Shown here: in pieces, positions 1 through 9,084 of the stretch
How the letters are laid out: each line of letters starts with the position of its first letter
Numbering within the stretch: position 1 is the first letter of the stretch
DNA from: Chrysochromulina tobinii
Taxonomy: Eukaryota > Haptophyta > Prymnesiales > Chrysochromulinaceae
Reading direction: 5' to 3'
Assembly (NCBI GenBank): GCA_001275005.1
Contig: JWZX01002341.1
Span: 1 to 23,056, forward strand
DNA: 23,056 nt
Translations under genes and position numbers: made by a program
Notes under the pieces: model-generated
Told to the model about the DNA's origin: nothing
Databases searched by the model: none
Seen by the model: the letters and a program-made list of their open reading frames with translations, nothing else

Positions 1-142
1 AGGCCTAGGCAAAAAGGCCCCAGGTCTCAAATGGGAGTCCGATTTGGGAGAAAAGACGCGAAGTGTTTCTGGTTTTTACTGGCAGTTAGGAATTCCTACG
101 AGAAAAAAAGGGATCGCGTCGTGCTGTCGAGCGGCGAGTGCA

Positions 143-2152
143 ATGCCGCCCTTTGATTGGTTCCGCGCGTCCTTGCCGTTCACGCGCTTCCACCGCCACC
201 TCTACCGATCGCCACCCACACTTGCTCGTGCGCTCTTCGACTGCTTCCTGCTCGTCTGCGCGCTCGAAGCGATGCGCCTATATTTCTTTTACACGGTGCA
301 CGAAAAGGTCTTCGTTTCGGAGCTCGCACCCGACACGATGGCCGCGCAGACACTCGCTGCGTGGCCCGACGGTCTCGTCGCCACGCTTTCTCGCCCGCAT
401 GCATTCAACATGCCGGCGCGGCTCTCGGTCAACCGCCCACTTCCGATCTTGTTGATCTTGCCGCGGTGGACCTCCTCTGCCGCCAACGTCGTGCTCTCAT
501 TCATGCTGCGCTCGGCGGTGATGCTGCATTTCGTGTCGCCCAGGGGCCTTGCCATCGTCGTCACATCGGAGGCCGATATCGAAGCCAACAGAGGAGCTCG
601 AGAGTGGAAACCACCAATGGGGGACGTCGATCGCGCCGCGCTCGCAATCACAGAGACGAGCGTGTACCTCATCTCTGTGGACGACGATGGCCAGTGGACG
701 ACGATCACAGATTTTCTAGGCGATCATCGTCCGAGGCGGCAGGTGAGGACAAAGCACCTCTGCCGCATCTCGATGCTCGTGCCGCTCGCGACGCTCGTGG
801 GCTGCGACAGCGAGCGCGATGGCTCCGTGTCATGCACCAGCCAGCATATCTTCATGCTGGCGCGCGGGATGGCGAGCGGAGCGCACGCCTCGGCGCCGGC
901 GCGTTCGCTGTTCGTGGGCTGCTTCCTCGCGTCACTGCACGCAAGCGCCACGGTGCTCGCCTTCATTGAGGCCCTCCAGTCCGCCATCTCCGTCGGTCTG
1001 CCCCTGTATCTCATCTTCCTCTTCACCCACATGCTCGATCTCAAGCGGGCGCTGGTGCTCGCTATGTATGCGCAGACGATGCCGCTCGTGCTCAACGGTC
1101 TGTTCGAGGGGCCGCTGCGGCCAATCGATGACTGGCTCGAGTCACTCGCCGCCGGCGCGGAGGGGTGGGAGGTCGACGCGGACGACGACGACCCGCTCAC
1201 TGAAGCGATGCGATGGGCACACTCTGGGCTGGGTCCCGGGCAAGCGTCTGTTCTCTTCTGGCTGCTGCACTTCGTGCTCGCGCTGTGCGCGGCGCGCGAG
1301 ACGCTCAGAGCCAGGCATGGTGGAGTCGCTGCCGAGGCTGCTGCTTGGGCCCACCGCCGCGCCGAGGCCCGGGCCATCCTGCACGCTGAGGCAGCGGCGA
1401 CCGAGGCAGCTGCGACTGCGACGGCGACCACGGCGACAACGGCTGCAGCGGTGGCGACGACGGCGGCGGCGGCAGCTGTAGCGGCGGCTGCGCAGATTGG
1501 AGCGCAGATTACTCTGACGGAGGCGGAGGCGGCGGCAGCGGAGGCGGCGTCAGCGGAGGCGGCAGCGCAGGCGGCAGCGCAGGCGGCAGCGCAGGCGGCG
1601 GCGCAAGCGGCAGATGCGGCGGCGGAGGCAGGTACGGGGGTGTCCGCCGAGGCCGCCGCGAGCGTGGCGTCGGCCTATGATCCCATGCTTGAGCGACTGG
1701 AGGAGGCGCGTCGTATTGAGCGACTGGGGGAAACGCAGAGGTATCTGCAGGAGCGTGAGATCGCCATGCGCACGGCGACACCTCCATCAACACCTCCACC
1801 AGATTTCATAACGGCGCCGTCCGCCGCGCCACCGCCCACGCCCAATGTGCCCGTGACGGCGCCCCTACGCCCAGGCGATGGCGCCACTGTCACCATCACC
1901 TCGCCCCAGCCGCGCAGCGTCGTCCAGGTCAACGCCAGCCAGTACTGGCAGTTCGTCGAGGCGCCTTGGTACGTACGTTTCGGCCAGCCCTGGCAGCAGC
2001 GGTGCTGGCAGATGCAGCACCAGGCGATGCGGCTCGCTTGGGCGCAGGCCGCGGCGCTGCAGCAGGCGCACGCGCAGGCCTTCTCGTACCATGTGGTAGA
2101 CCGCGCGGGCAGGGGGACGTGGACCACCACTGACTCGGCACCTCAGTCATAG
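143..2152 (+). CDS. Multi-pass membrane protein with alanine-rich cytoplasmic-type tail, unknown function
   Basis: I do not recognise the family. The frame is open from 44, but that codon is TTG; the first in-frame ATG is at 143, giving 669 residues. Visible order: a short basic N-terminus; a hydrophobic segment at about residues 27-50; a mixed region of about 200 residues; a hydrophobic cluster at about 255-323 that could hold two or three membrane spans; another span at about 367-384; an alanine/glutamate/threonine-rich stretch at about 415-510; a proline-rich linker; and a tryptophan/glutamine-rich C-terminus. The topology is one N-terminal span, a soluble loop and a C-terminal membrane cluster followed by a long tail. 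The alanine-rich part is encoded by GCG/GCA repeats and includes a perfect 12-bp tandem, so it probably varies in length between strains. Membrane location is likely; no catalytic motif is visible. The next gene lies 549 bases downstream on the same strand. Confidence 0.7.
   Translation: MPPFDWFRASLPFTRFHRHLYRSPPTLARALFDCFLLVCALEAMRLYFFYTVHEKVFVSELAPDTMAAQTLAAWPDGLVATLSRPHAFNMPARLSVNRPLPILLILPRWTSSAANVVLSFMLRSAVMLHFVSPRGLAIVVTSEADIEANRGAREWKPPMGDVDRAALAITETSVYLISVDDDGQWTTITDFLGDHRPRRQVRTKHLCRISMLVPLATLVGCDSERDGSVSCTSQHIFMLARGMASGAHASAPARSLFVGCFLASLHASATVLAFIEALQSAISVGLPLYLIFLFTHMLDLKRALVLAMYAQTMPLVLNGLFEGPLRPIDDWLESLAAGAEGWEVDADDDDPLTEAMRWAHSGLGPGQASVLFWLLHFVLALCAARETLRARHGGVAAEAAAWAHRRAEARAILHAEAAATEAAATATATTATTAAAVATTAAAAAVAAAAQIGAQITLTEAEAAAAEAASAEAAAQAAAQAAAQAAAQAADAAAEAGTGVSAEAAASVASAYDPMLERLEEARRIERLGETQRYLQEREIAMRTATPPSTPPPDFITAPSAAPPPTPNVPVTAPLRPGDGATVTITSPQPRSVVQVNASQYWQFVEAPWYVRFGQPWQQRCWQMQHQAMRLAWAQAAALQQAHAQAFSYHVVDRAGRGTWTTTDSAPQS
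1561..1596 (+). repeat. 12-bp tandem repeat (3 perfect copies) in coding sequence
   Basis: Three perfect copies of GGCAGCGCAGGC lie head to tail inside the alanine-rich part of the membrane-protein gene at 143-2152. The unit is a multiple of three, so copy-number change would keep the frame. The flanking bases 1530-1640 are a degenerate continuation of the same GCG/GCA pattern. Confidence 0.85.
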
Positions 2153-2701
2153 ACTAAGACTTGTAATCGAGAGACAACGAGTCAACGACTGTGTATGGGA
2201 TCCCCAGTGGACGTACTGATCAACAGCCGATAACGTGGCGTGGGTCAGCGGTGTAAGTTAGGAGTAACCGGTGACGTAAGGTAAAGAGGCGTTCGTAATG
2301 TGTCCTTATACCTCATCCTATATTGTGCTGTGGAACGCAACGAGCCGAACGAGGCCGGCGCGGACATGGGCGCGGACTCGAGGCGCGGACCGGGAGTGCG
2401 GAGTGGCGGGAGACCGGAGGGACGCGTGACGGGCTGACGGCGGGGCCGGGCGTGCTGGCCGGTGTGTGGCGCCGTGCCCGTCGGGCCGCAAGTGTCGTGG
2501 GGCGTGCCGGGCAGCCCTGGATACTCCTGAACGCGGATCGAGCCGGTTACACAAAACGCGCGGGTCGGGTAAGCCTGATGCTCGTACCGGTACTGTAATT
2601 GATTGCGAACATTGCGGGAAAATTCGGGGTTTCGCCGTTTTAAAACCTTGTCGCCGTCGTTCAAGGCAAGCAAGCAGACAGCGCTCGAGCAGCGGACGGG
2701 C
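2153..2701. other. Intergenic spacer between two + strand genes
   Basis: No gene is supported here. The stretch contains the 3' flank of the membrane-protein gene and the 5' flank of the TPR/EF-hand gene. Short open frames on both strands lack recognisable motifs, and those entering from the right start at TTG rather than ATG. The part near 2560-2650 is lower in GC than the coding regions. Confidence 0.6.
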
Positions 2702-3659
2702 ATGTCAGATGCCGCCAATGCAACCACCCGCAACGTAGTCAGGCGCCCGGTGACAGTTGGCGCGATGGATTATCGCAACGGCAGCGGGATGACGTATGCT
2801 GAGCAGCTTCGCAAGGCCTCCTGGCCGACCGTGTATGACGTTCCAAAGATTGGCCAGAAATCGTCTTCGATGCAGCTCCCAGAGCTGCGTGAGTTCAAGG
2901 GGTTCAAGGACGGCGAGCACTATCTGCACCCAACCAAATTCACTGCTATCGCCCGCGCCGACCGCCTCAGCTATGCTAAGTGCAATCCCGAGCTCGACGT
3001 ACTCTGGAATGGCAACCCGAACCTCAAGAACGTGCACGAGCGCCTCTACCTCGCGTCGAAGGTGCAGATGCGCACGCCGGCTCGCTCTCCGCAGAATCTG
3101 TATGAGATGGCTGGGGACGTCGCATTCCAGTGCGTGGAGCCCCGAGGACGCGGTGCCGCTGTACACACTCGCCATCGATCGCTCGAAAGGAGTCTCGACC
3201 AAAGTCTCGCAGGATAGCTTGTACGCATACGAGAAGCGATGCGCCGCCTTCGCCGAGCTCGGTCGGATCCGTGAGGCGCTCGCTGACGCCGAGTTTATCC
3301 TGAAATGGACCACTGACAAGGGCTCAGCGCTTGCGCGGGTCAAGGCCATCAAGGACTACATGCGTAGGATGGACAACTTCGAGCCTGGGTATCACCAGGC
3401 CACCACTACGCTCATCTGCCTGCTGCGGCCGCGCGAGCATCGGCAGCTTACGCAGTCGCGCCCCTCGACCTACGGGGGCCCAATGGAGAAGGCCTCTCGC
3501 TTCGGGCTTGGGGTGACGAGCTCGACGGCGATGGGCCAGGCCCTGGGCTGGGACTCGAATAACGACGGCCGCATCGACATGGATGAGTTCCGCCAACGCG
3601 TCGTCACCCTTGGCTATAAACCCCACCGCAAGGAAAAGTCCGCCTTCGGCTTCCAATAA
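2702..3659 (+). CDS. TPR and EF-hand protein, reading frame broken by one extra nucleotide
   Basis: Two overlapping open frames together make one protein of about 318 residues. The first runs from ATG 2702 in one frame; the second continues to the stop at 3657-3659. They meet near 3131-3134: dropping one base there joins AGDVAFQC to WSPEDAVPLYTLAID, and this restores the exact spacing of a TPR helix pair. A second TPR-like pair follows (EKRCAAFAELGRIREALADAEF). Near the C-terminus, 3552-3587 encodes a canonical EF-hand loop, DSNNDGRIDMDE, with acidic or polar residues at positions 1, 3, 5, 9 and 12, glycine at 6 and isoleucine at 8. Likely role: calcium-responsive scaffold protein, cytosolic or axonemal; this is inference from domains. 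The break may be an assembly error, a recent mutation or, less likely, +1 recoding. A GT-AG intron that also changes frame (3062-3146, 85 nt) can be drawn, but it would delete the first TPR helix. Confidence 0.7.
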
Positions 3660-3747
3660 TCTGTCGAGATTTGGACTCGGCGACAGCGGACAGGGCTGAT
3701 AACTCAAGAACACTCGCAACGGGAGGCAGCGGCCGACGCAGCCGCTC

Positions 3748-3753
3748 AATAAA
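3748..3753 (+). promoter_or_regulatory. Possible polyadenylation signal AATAAA
   Basis: AATAAA occurs about 90 bases after the stop codon of the TPR/EF-hand gene, a plausible place for a polyadenylation hexamer. Algal groups differ in which signal they use, so this is only a candidate. Confidence 0.25.
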
Positions 3754-4482
3754 TCGGCCCGACGACTCGAGAGACGAGACTCGAGAGACTCGGACGCCGT
3801 AACGCCGAGCGGGCGCCGTCATTTTTCATGTGCATGTGAGCGCGACGGTCGGAGCCCCCAGCACTGGGTTTACAAAATCTCCTCAGTGTATCTTTGTGCT
3901 GTGTGTAATATCGGTGGACTGTGCACACGTGTGTTGTGTTGCCCGGTCCGCGTGTCCGGGCGCGCACGGACGCGACATGTGCACAATCCGGTTGCCCTTG
4001 ATGCATGATCGGTAACTTCAGATGCGTGACGACGCGAGTTGTGAGATTCGTGAACGCGAAAGGCCTTAACGCGGACTGAACTCGACGCCGTTCCGTCCCA
4101 GATCCCCAGCACATCTTACGGTCGGTCCGACGTCCGAGCTCACAGCTCAGCTCTCGCGCCGACAGTGTGCAACGACCCACTCCGGATCACATGTTGATCA
4201 CATGTGACCCGTTTCGGTGTGATGGCTACTGTAGCCGTACTCGAGACGGAGGCTCTCGTGCTTGCTGTGGGGAAACTGCAGGATCTTCCCGCCAGCGGCC
4301 CCACGAGAGCGGTTGGGGTACACATCAATCAATTCAATCATCATGCTACGCGATGCGTTGCCATCTACGATGCTTGACCGCGAGGAACCGCGAGTGTCGT
4401 AATCTCGTAAACGTTATACGATCGTTCGTTAATGGTAAGCCTGGGGCAGTGACACGGTAGGACGCACGACACTGTTGGACGC

Positions 4483-4515
4483 AATACGGGCTAAATACGG
4501 GCTGAATACGGGCTG
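4483..4515. repeat. Short tandem repeat, three units of AATACGGGCT(G)
   Basis: Three units of 10-12 bases differ only by one added A or G at the unit ends. It lies about 90 bases beyond the 3' end of the oxygenase gene. No function is evident. Confidence 0.7.
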
Positions 4516-4603
4516 CGAGCGCGGCCGCTCCCGCTGACTGGGGGCGCGACGACGCGCTCCGACCACGTGTACCGTGAAAGCGGCGTTAGCCGAGGACCCA
4601 CGT

Positions 4604-5377
4604 CTACGTCTCTCTTTTTACAAAAGTCGCGCTCTCGAGCTTGATGCCTTGGCCCTGCGCTCGGTAATGCTCCGCAATCGCCCGCCCGAGAGGCGAGAGC
4701 GCCGCCTCGTCTACCTCTGGGGGGGGATCTACATGCCGGTGGAACCAGCCGACGACGGCGAGCCGTTGAGCGGTCGTAGGGCGCACCTCGTGCGGAACCA
4801 CGTCGCTCTTGAAGACTACGAGCGTGCCGGCCGAAGGCGCAATGTCAAGGTGCCCGGGCTCGCCACCCAGGTCGAAGACTCGCAGGTGGCCGCCGTCGCT
4901 GGGGCTCCATCCAATGTTTAGGTACAACAAGAAAGAGTATTCGCGTGCCACGCTGCCCATGTTCATGCCGTCGATGTGGCGTTGGTAGTGGCCACCGCAC
5001 GGGTAGTGCGCATACTTGAGCTCCACGGGCGCGTCAAGCTCAATTCCAGCCGTCCTCTCGATTTGCCGCCGCAATTCCTCCATGAATGCCAGCAACCATG
5101 CGCGTCCTGCTAATCCATGAGCATCGTCATGATGTGGCGGAGAGTGTGGTGCCAGCTGCAGCCACTCCACCGAGCCGTGCGCTGGGGCCGCGATCTGTGG
5201 CTCGAGCATTGCTCGCAAACTACGCGCATCCGACACGAGAGATTCGACCAAGTCCCTGCCCAGGAAATTGGGAACGGCGACTAGCTGCTGGGCCCCAAAG
5301 AGCGGTGCCAACATTTGATCGTGCAACCGCGTCAGTTGCATCGTGATGGTAGCGAGCACGAGCGAGCAGATCAACAT
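4604..5377 (-). CDS. EGLN/PHD-like 2-oxoglutarate Fe(II) dioxygenase with N-terminal signal sequence
   Basis: This is a 257-residue protein of the 2-oxoglutarate/Fe(II) dioxygenase superfamily, most like the prolyl-hydroxylase branch. Iron ligands are visible as HID (His134, Asp136) and PHEVRP (His196), and Arg205 in QRLAVVGWF is the expected 2-oxoglutarate-binding arginine. Intervening motifs SFLLYLNIGW, GGHLRVF, LDIAPSAGTLVVF and SDVVPHEV follow the order and spacing known from EGLN/PHD enzymes. The family hydroxylates proline or related residues using O2 and 2-oxoglutarate. The longest frame begins at GTG 5410; I chose ATG 5377 because it puts a hydrophobic segment (MLICSLVLATITMQL) at the very N-terminus, as for a signal peptide or anchor. 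That would place it in the endoplasmic reticulum or Golgi, unlike cytosolic or nuclear animal PHDs. The substrate is unknown. A collagen-type prolyl 4-hydroxylase relative is the main alternative. Confidence 0.85.
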   Translation of the reverse strand: MLICSLVLATITMQLTRLHDQMLAPLFGAQQLVAVPNFLGRDLVESLVSDARSLRAMLEPQIAAPAHGSVEWLQLAPHSPPHHDDAHGLAGRAWLLAFMEELRRQIERTAGIELDAPVELKYAHYPCGGHYQRHIDGMNMGSVAREYSFLLYLNIGWSPSDGGHLRVFDLGGEPGHLDIAPSAGTLVVFKSDVVPHEVRPTTAQRLAVVGWFHRHVDPPPEVDEAALSPLGRAIAEHYRAQGQGIKLESATFVKRET

Positions 5378-5601
5378 CGTCACGTTAGGGCTTCTTGGAC
5401 CCGAGAGCACTGTGTTCGCGTGTCACCAGCGCATTCTTCTAGGCCAGTTGCCGGGACAAAATCCAGAAGGGCCGCAGATAACTCAAAAAAACTCCGATCG
5501 GACTACCGTAACGGTCCCGAAGCCGTATCATGCCGTATCGGGCGCGTCGCGGACGACGCTCAAGGGGCGCGACAGGAAGGGGGCGCAGGGGTGGCTTTGG
5601 G

Positions 5602-5623
5602 GCGCGAGCGCGCGCGCGCGCGT
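5602..5623. repeat. Alternating GC dinucleotide tract
   Basis: A run of GC/CG dinucleotides with a single interruption (GCGCGAGCGCGCGCG...) lies upstream of the oxygenase gene. Such alternating purine-pyrimidine DNA can adopt a left-handed form; no role is evident. Confidence 0.6.
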
Positions 5624-6188
5624 CGTGGGAGTCTGGGCGAGTACGCGGCGAATAAGGAGGTGCCCGGGGGCGCTCGCGAACGCACGCTGAACGCAAGCCC
5701 AGCACGCGGACGTTGCCGTCGACAGGCCGTTAACGAGGCGTCCACGCGGCCCTCGTGTTGGGGTTCGTTACCTGTATGAGTAGTTATTTGTGGGTAACGC
5801 GGCGTCGAACGCGGCGCGCGAGCGCGGACATGAGCGAGCGCGCGCCGCGCGGGCAGGCCAGCAGTGGGCAGACATAGGTGATCGAGACACACAAAAGAGG
5901 CTCAGTGTAGGGTGGCTCAGTGAGACTCACAGTGTACCTGACTACCTGAACTGCTCACAGTCGACAGTGAATCAGTGTTTGAGTTTTGTCCCTTGAGTTT
6001 TGTGGATCACCGTAGAATTGCTGTAGGCATTGGCTGTTCTAGGTTCCTACGCGCGCAAAATAGGACGTGGGTGGTGCCCTTGGGGTGGTGGTTGGGCGAA
6101 CTTTATAAACAAAACTCAAATAAACGCAAAAAGCTAGTGTCGGGTGCGAATGTATAACATTCATGCGTTTCCTAACGGCGTTTGAAGA

Positions 6189-6204
6189 AACCCTAACCCT
6201 AACC
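6189..6204. repeat. Interstitial telomere-like repeat
   Basis: AACCCTAACCCTAACC is about two and a half units of the CCCTAA/TTAGGG telomere repeat found in many eukaryotes, including several algae. It sits between genes, so it is not a chromosome end in this window. It is short enough to have arisen by chance or by break repair. Confidence 0.6.
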
Positions 6205-6390
6205 TCGTTGCGTTGACTATTGCGGTTTTAACTGGTGACGAATTATTCCAATGATAGAGCCGGCACGAACTTGGTGGTGCACGGCAGACCATGGAACCCC
6301 AAAGAGTTACCTAACAAAGTAACTGCTAAACAGAGTTCAGAACACTCTGCCACCCCACGCAGGCCGTGCCCGTCTCGTGTACGAACTAAA

Positions 6391-7389
6391 TTACCTAGGG
6401 ACCCACTGTACCTTTGTAGGTGCTTCACCAGCCCGGCCTCGACGTGATCGTCCCCTCACCAGCCTCGCCTCAATCTCAAAGAGATGCTTACTCTTGGCGG
6501 ATGGCGTGAGCGGGTTGCTTACATCTGTGTCTCCAGCGTCGGCGCCCGATATGCGTAGCTCATACCCATCGGCTTGTAGCGCGTCGACAAGTTGCTCCTT
6601 GCTGCAGTTTTGTGCGGCAAGTCCCTCGGCCCATACCTCAAAGTGAATCTTGCGCACCTGCTGGCTCGCTAGCAATTCACGCATCCCTCTAAAAACTTCG
6701 CACTCATATCCCTGCACGTCCACCTTCATGAGCTCAACATGAAGGCCATGCGGAAATATCGCATCCAGGGGGCGCACATGAATCCTGCGCCTGATGAAAT
6801 TACGACTTTTGCTCCCGACCATGGCGCCCACTATCGAATTGCCAGTGTTGCCAGCCTGCTCATACATGGTCGTCTCCAGCGCCCGCGAGCCTGCACCAAG
6901 GGGGAAAGCTACCACCCGAGCGGCGCTGAGCCGGCCAGCCTCGTACGCCCACTTGAGCGAAGACGTGAGGTGGAAAAAGTTGATTGGGTTGGGCTCGAAC
7001 AGCAGCATGCTGGCATTCGCAACAGAGAGGGCCACCTCGAGCGAGCATGCACCAATGTTGGCTCCAACTTCGAGGAATACACCACCGCGCACCTGTTGCC
7101 CGCTGCCTTCGTTCCAAAATCGTACCAGGTCGGCACACTCGTACCAGCGGTGATGGCGACGCATTTGATTAGAGATCAATTGGTCGTGACCCATGATGCA
7201 CATGCGTAGTGGCTCTTTACCTGGCAGGCGGAGCGTTGTTGTGGAGCATTTTGCGCTGGCTGCTGGCGTGACGTCGTCGCGTTCTGGCATCCACGATCGC
7301 CACACCCCCACCTCCTCGCCGATGTAGTAGGCAGCGTTGGAAAAAGCGACGTCTGCCGTGAGCAACATACGGCTAAGGTACTTGATCAT
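6391..7389 (-). CDS. FkbM-family SAM-dependent methyltransferase (paralogue 1)
   Basis: This 332-residue protein is a class I S-adenosylmethionine methyltransferase of the FkbM family. Motif I is FLEVGANIGA (about 105-114), followed by the acidic-loop motif FEPNP (131-135) and the family signature MKVDVQGYE (221-229) ahead of a region of the form EVFRGM. FkbM enzymes O-methylate sugars or small molecules; in algae they are often numerous and probably modify glycans. The frame is open back to 7542, where it starts with GTG, and a stop lies at 7561-7563; the first ATG is 7389. Residues encoded between 7389 and 7542 look protein-like, so an upstream exon is possible. No signal peptide is seen from ATG 7389. 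A block before motif I (MCIMGHDQLISNQM, then RWYEC) is matched by the neighbour at 7726, showing that the two are paralogues. They are divergently arranged. Confidence 0.88.
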   Translation of the reverse strand: MIKYLSRMLLTADVAFSNAAYYIGEEVGVWRSWMPERDDVTPAASAKCSTTTLRLPGKEPLRMCIMGHDQLISNQMRRHHRWYECADLVRFWNEGSGQQVRGGVFLEVGANIGACSLEVALSVANASMLLFEPNPINFFHLTSSLKWAYEAGRLSAARVVAFPLGAGSRALETTMYEQAGNTGNSIVGAMVGSKSRNFIRRRIHVRPLDAIFPHGLHVELMKVDVQGYECEVFRGMRELLASQQVRKIHFEVWAEGLAAQNCSKEQLVDALQADGYELRISGADAGDTDVSNPLTPSAKSKHLFEIEARLVRGRSRRGRAGEAPTKVQWVPR

Positions 7390-7725
7390 CCTATCCAGCC
7401 CAACAACGTCAACACCGGACAGCACAGGAAGCAATTCCGCAGGAAGCCGAGAGACTAAGACGTCGCCCCTACTTCCCCATTTCACACAACTTTTGCTCAC
7501 TCCGTCACTGTTCAGGCGCGGGCGACACAGAACGGCTCTCACTGTTCCCCCCGGCCGAGATCACGTTCTCTCGTTCATCCGGTCGGCCTCTTCGGTCTCT
7601 CTCCGAATCGTCGCACTCCCTGCATAACTCCCTGCGGCCGATGCTTAATTCACGAGCTTGCATGCAATGCCACAATGGGTCACGCACGAATCTCTAACTG
7701 AGTTTCGTGAATCTCCAGTGTTTCC
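7390..7725. promoter_or_regulatory. Shared upstream region of two divergent FkbM genes
   Basis: The two methyltransferase genes at 6391 and 7726 start away from each other across these 336 bases, so promoters for both should lie here. I see no clear TATA box or other recognised motif. If the left gene has an upstream exon, part of this region is coding. Confidence 0.4.
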
Positions 7726-8769
7726 ATGGCTTTCTTGACTCCACTGGAGATCTTTGGCTTGTTGTTCTTCACATCGGGCCCAGGATGGCGTGTATGGCGC
7801 CCTGATGACGAGCCGCTCTCGCTGAACAAAGACGACCCGGGCTGCCGCCCTGGTACGCTTCCAGGAGCGCTCTCGGGTCTGAATCTAAGCTATCCTGGCG
7901 AGTCGCCTTTGACTGTGCCAATGTGCCTGTTCCACTCGCGAAACATGATCTCGGACAGCATCCACGCCACTGGCAGATGGCACGATTGCGGAGCACTGGT
8001 CGCCGCATGGCGGAGCCTCCGCCCATCGCCTCGCTTTCTGATGCTTGAGGTCGGTGGCAACATCGGCGCGTGCAGCATGGAGGTACTCTTGCGCACCGAC
8101 GCGAGACTGATCATCTTTGAGCCGAGCTTCACCAATCTCTATTACCTCACGCGCACCCTACAGGCGGCGCACCGCCACAGCCCGCACCTCGACCTTGCTC
8201 ATCGAGTGGTCGTCTTCCCCATCGGCCTCGGCAATGAGAGCAGCTCGACCGAGCTCTTCGCAGACACTGCTAACTCAGGTGATTCCATCGTGGTCGGCCG
8301 AGGAGAGCCTAGCGCCACGTCGACCGCCAGCAGGAGGCACACGTACCGGTCACAAGGCTTCGTCACCATCCACCCTCTTGATGAGCTGATGCCGCCAGAG
8401 GCAGACCCGCACGCGTCTACAACCCCACCTGGCTCCTCGACAGCTTACTCGACAGCAGTCCATGGCCGCGTGCCAGTCCACGTGCCTCTCATGAAGATAG
8501 ATGTACAGGGGTACGAGTGCCGGGCGCTACAGGGCATGCACCGGCTGCTCACCTCCCGCGCGCTCGGTGCCATCTTCACGGAGGTCTCCCTGCCTCACCT
8601 CGCAAGGGCGGGCTGCTCCCAACAAGGCCTCCTCGATCTCCTCAACCTCCATGATTATCAGGTGAAGAACCCGAACGGCCCTCGTGGCCACTGGAGCTGG
8701 GACATCCTTGCTCGATTGATATCGGACAACACGCAAGGGGGCTCACGTGTACCGTCCGCTGGAGTTTGA
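7726..8769 (+). CDS. FkbM-family SAM-dependent methyltransferase (paralogue 2)
   Basis: The product has 347 residues and starts at ATG 7726. Motif I is LEVGGNIGA (about 107-115), the FEPS motif is at 131-134, and the signature MKIDVQGYE is at 256-264, followed by CRALQGM. A short hydrophobic segment (IFGLLFF, about 9-15) near the N-terminus may act as a signal anchor. Before motif I, MCLFHSRNMISDSI and RWHDC align with MCIMGHDQLISNQM and RWYEC in the divergent neighbour, so the pair probably arose by duplication. A low-complexity insertion of about 25 residues (PEADPHASTTPPGSSTAYS) sits between the core strands and is missing from the neighbour. Expected reaction: transfer of a methyl group from S-adenosylmethionine to a hydroxyl of an unknown acceptor, probably a glycan; this is inferred from the family. 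Confidence 0.88.
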   Translation: MAFLTPLEIFGLLFFTSGPGWRVWRPDDEPLSLNKDDPGCRPGTLPGALSGLNLSYPGESPLTVPMCLFHSRNMISDSIHATGRWHDCGALVAAWRSLRPSPRFLMLEVGGNIGACSMEVLLRTDARLIIFEPSFTNLYYLTRTLQAAHRHSPHLDLAHRVVVFPIGLGNESSSTELFADTANSGDSIVVGRGEPSATSTASRRHTYRSQGFVTIHPLDELMPPEADPHASTTPPGSSTAYSTAVHGRVPVHVPLMKIDVQGYECRALQGMHRLLTSRALGAIFTEVSLPHLARAGCSQQGLLDLLNLHDYQVKNPNGPRGHWSWDILARLISDNTQGGSRVPSAGV

Positions 8770-9084
8770 TGTTCACATGAATATGCGAATGGTCCCTCGG
8801 AGAAGTTCAGAAGACGGACTTCGATCATCGATCGGTCCAGGTACCAGGAGAATGACATAGACGGATGTGAGTCGTTGGAATTCCAATGTGCGTCGTGCTG
8901 CTGTTGGGGGTCGTCAGTGTGTCTAGTATTAGTACGCGCCGGGGCCGTAACGCGGCGCGATAAACCGCGTGCAAACAGTCTATATACAGTGACGACGGGG
9001 CCCCAGCGGGCCAGTCTCTCGCACACAGTGGCTGCGCGCGATAGCGGGGACCAGTGCGCCGGGAGGGGAGACACGGGAGACATA
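8770..9084. other. Intergenic spacer between convergent FkbM genes
   Basis: This stretch holds the 3' flanks of the genes at 7726-8769 (+) and 9085-10286 (-). I see no gene, RNA or clear repeat in it. Confidence 0.55.

Larger units (their letters stand above)
3660..4603. other. Intergenic region between convergent genes, with short direct repeats
   Basis: This lies between the 3' ends of the TPR/EF-hand gene (+) and the oxygenase gene (-). No gene is supported. It holds three short repeat sets. A 12-bp direct repeat GACTCGAGAGAC lies at 3763-3774 and 3778-3789. A 10-bp repeat GATCACATGT lies at 4185-4194 and 4196-4205. Three near-tandem copies of AATACGGGCT lie at 4483-4515. No tRNA or other RNA gene was recognised. 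Confidence 0.6.
5378..6390. other. Intergenic region upstream of the oxygenase gene and downstream of the first FkbM gene
   Basis: No gene is supported. The part next to the oxygenase start should contain its promoter. Notable content: an alternating CG tract at about 5602-5623, a telomere-like motif at 6189-6204, and an AT-richer patch near 6100-6170. Open frames here are short, start at non-ATG codons or show no recognisable motif. Confidence 0.6.

Noticed and set aside
44-142. N-terminal extension of the first gene from position 44.
   Set aside because: The codon at 44 is TTG; the first ATG in frame is at 143.
3062-3146. An 85-nt intron that would explain the frame change in the TPR/EF-hand gene.
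   Set aside because: The donor GTGCAG is weak, and the removed part encodes the first helix of a TPR whose second helix follows directly. A one-base change fits better.
5790-6157. Small + strand frames upstream of the telomere-like motif.
   Set aside because: They are short, start at non-ATG codons or show no motif, and have no neighbour that suggests a gene.
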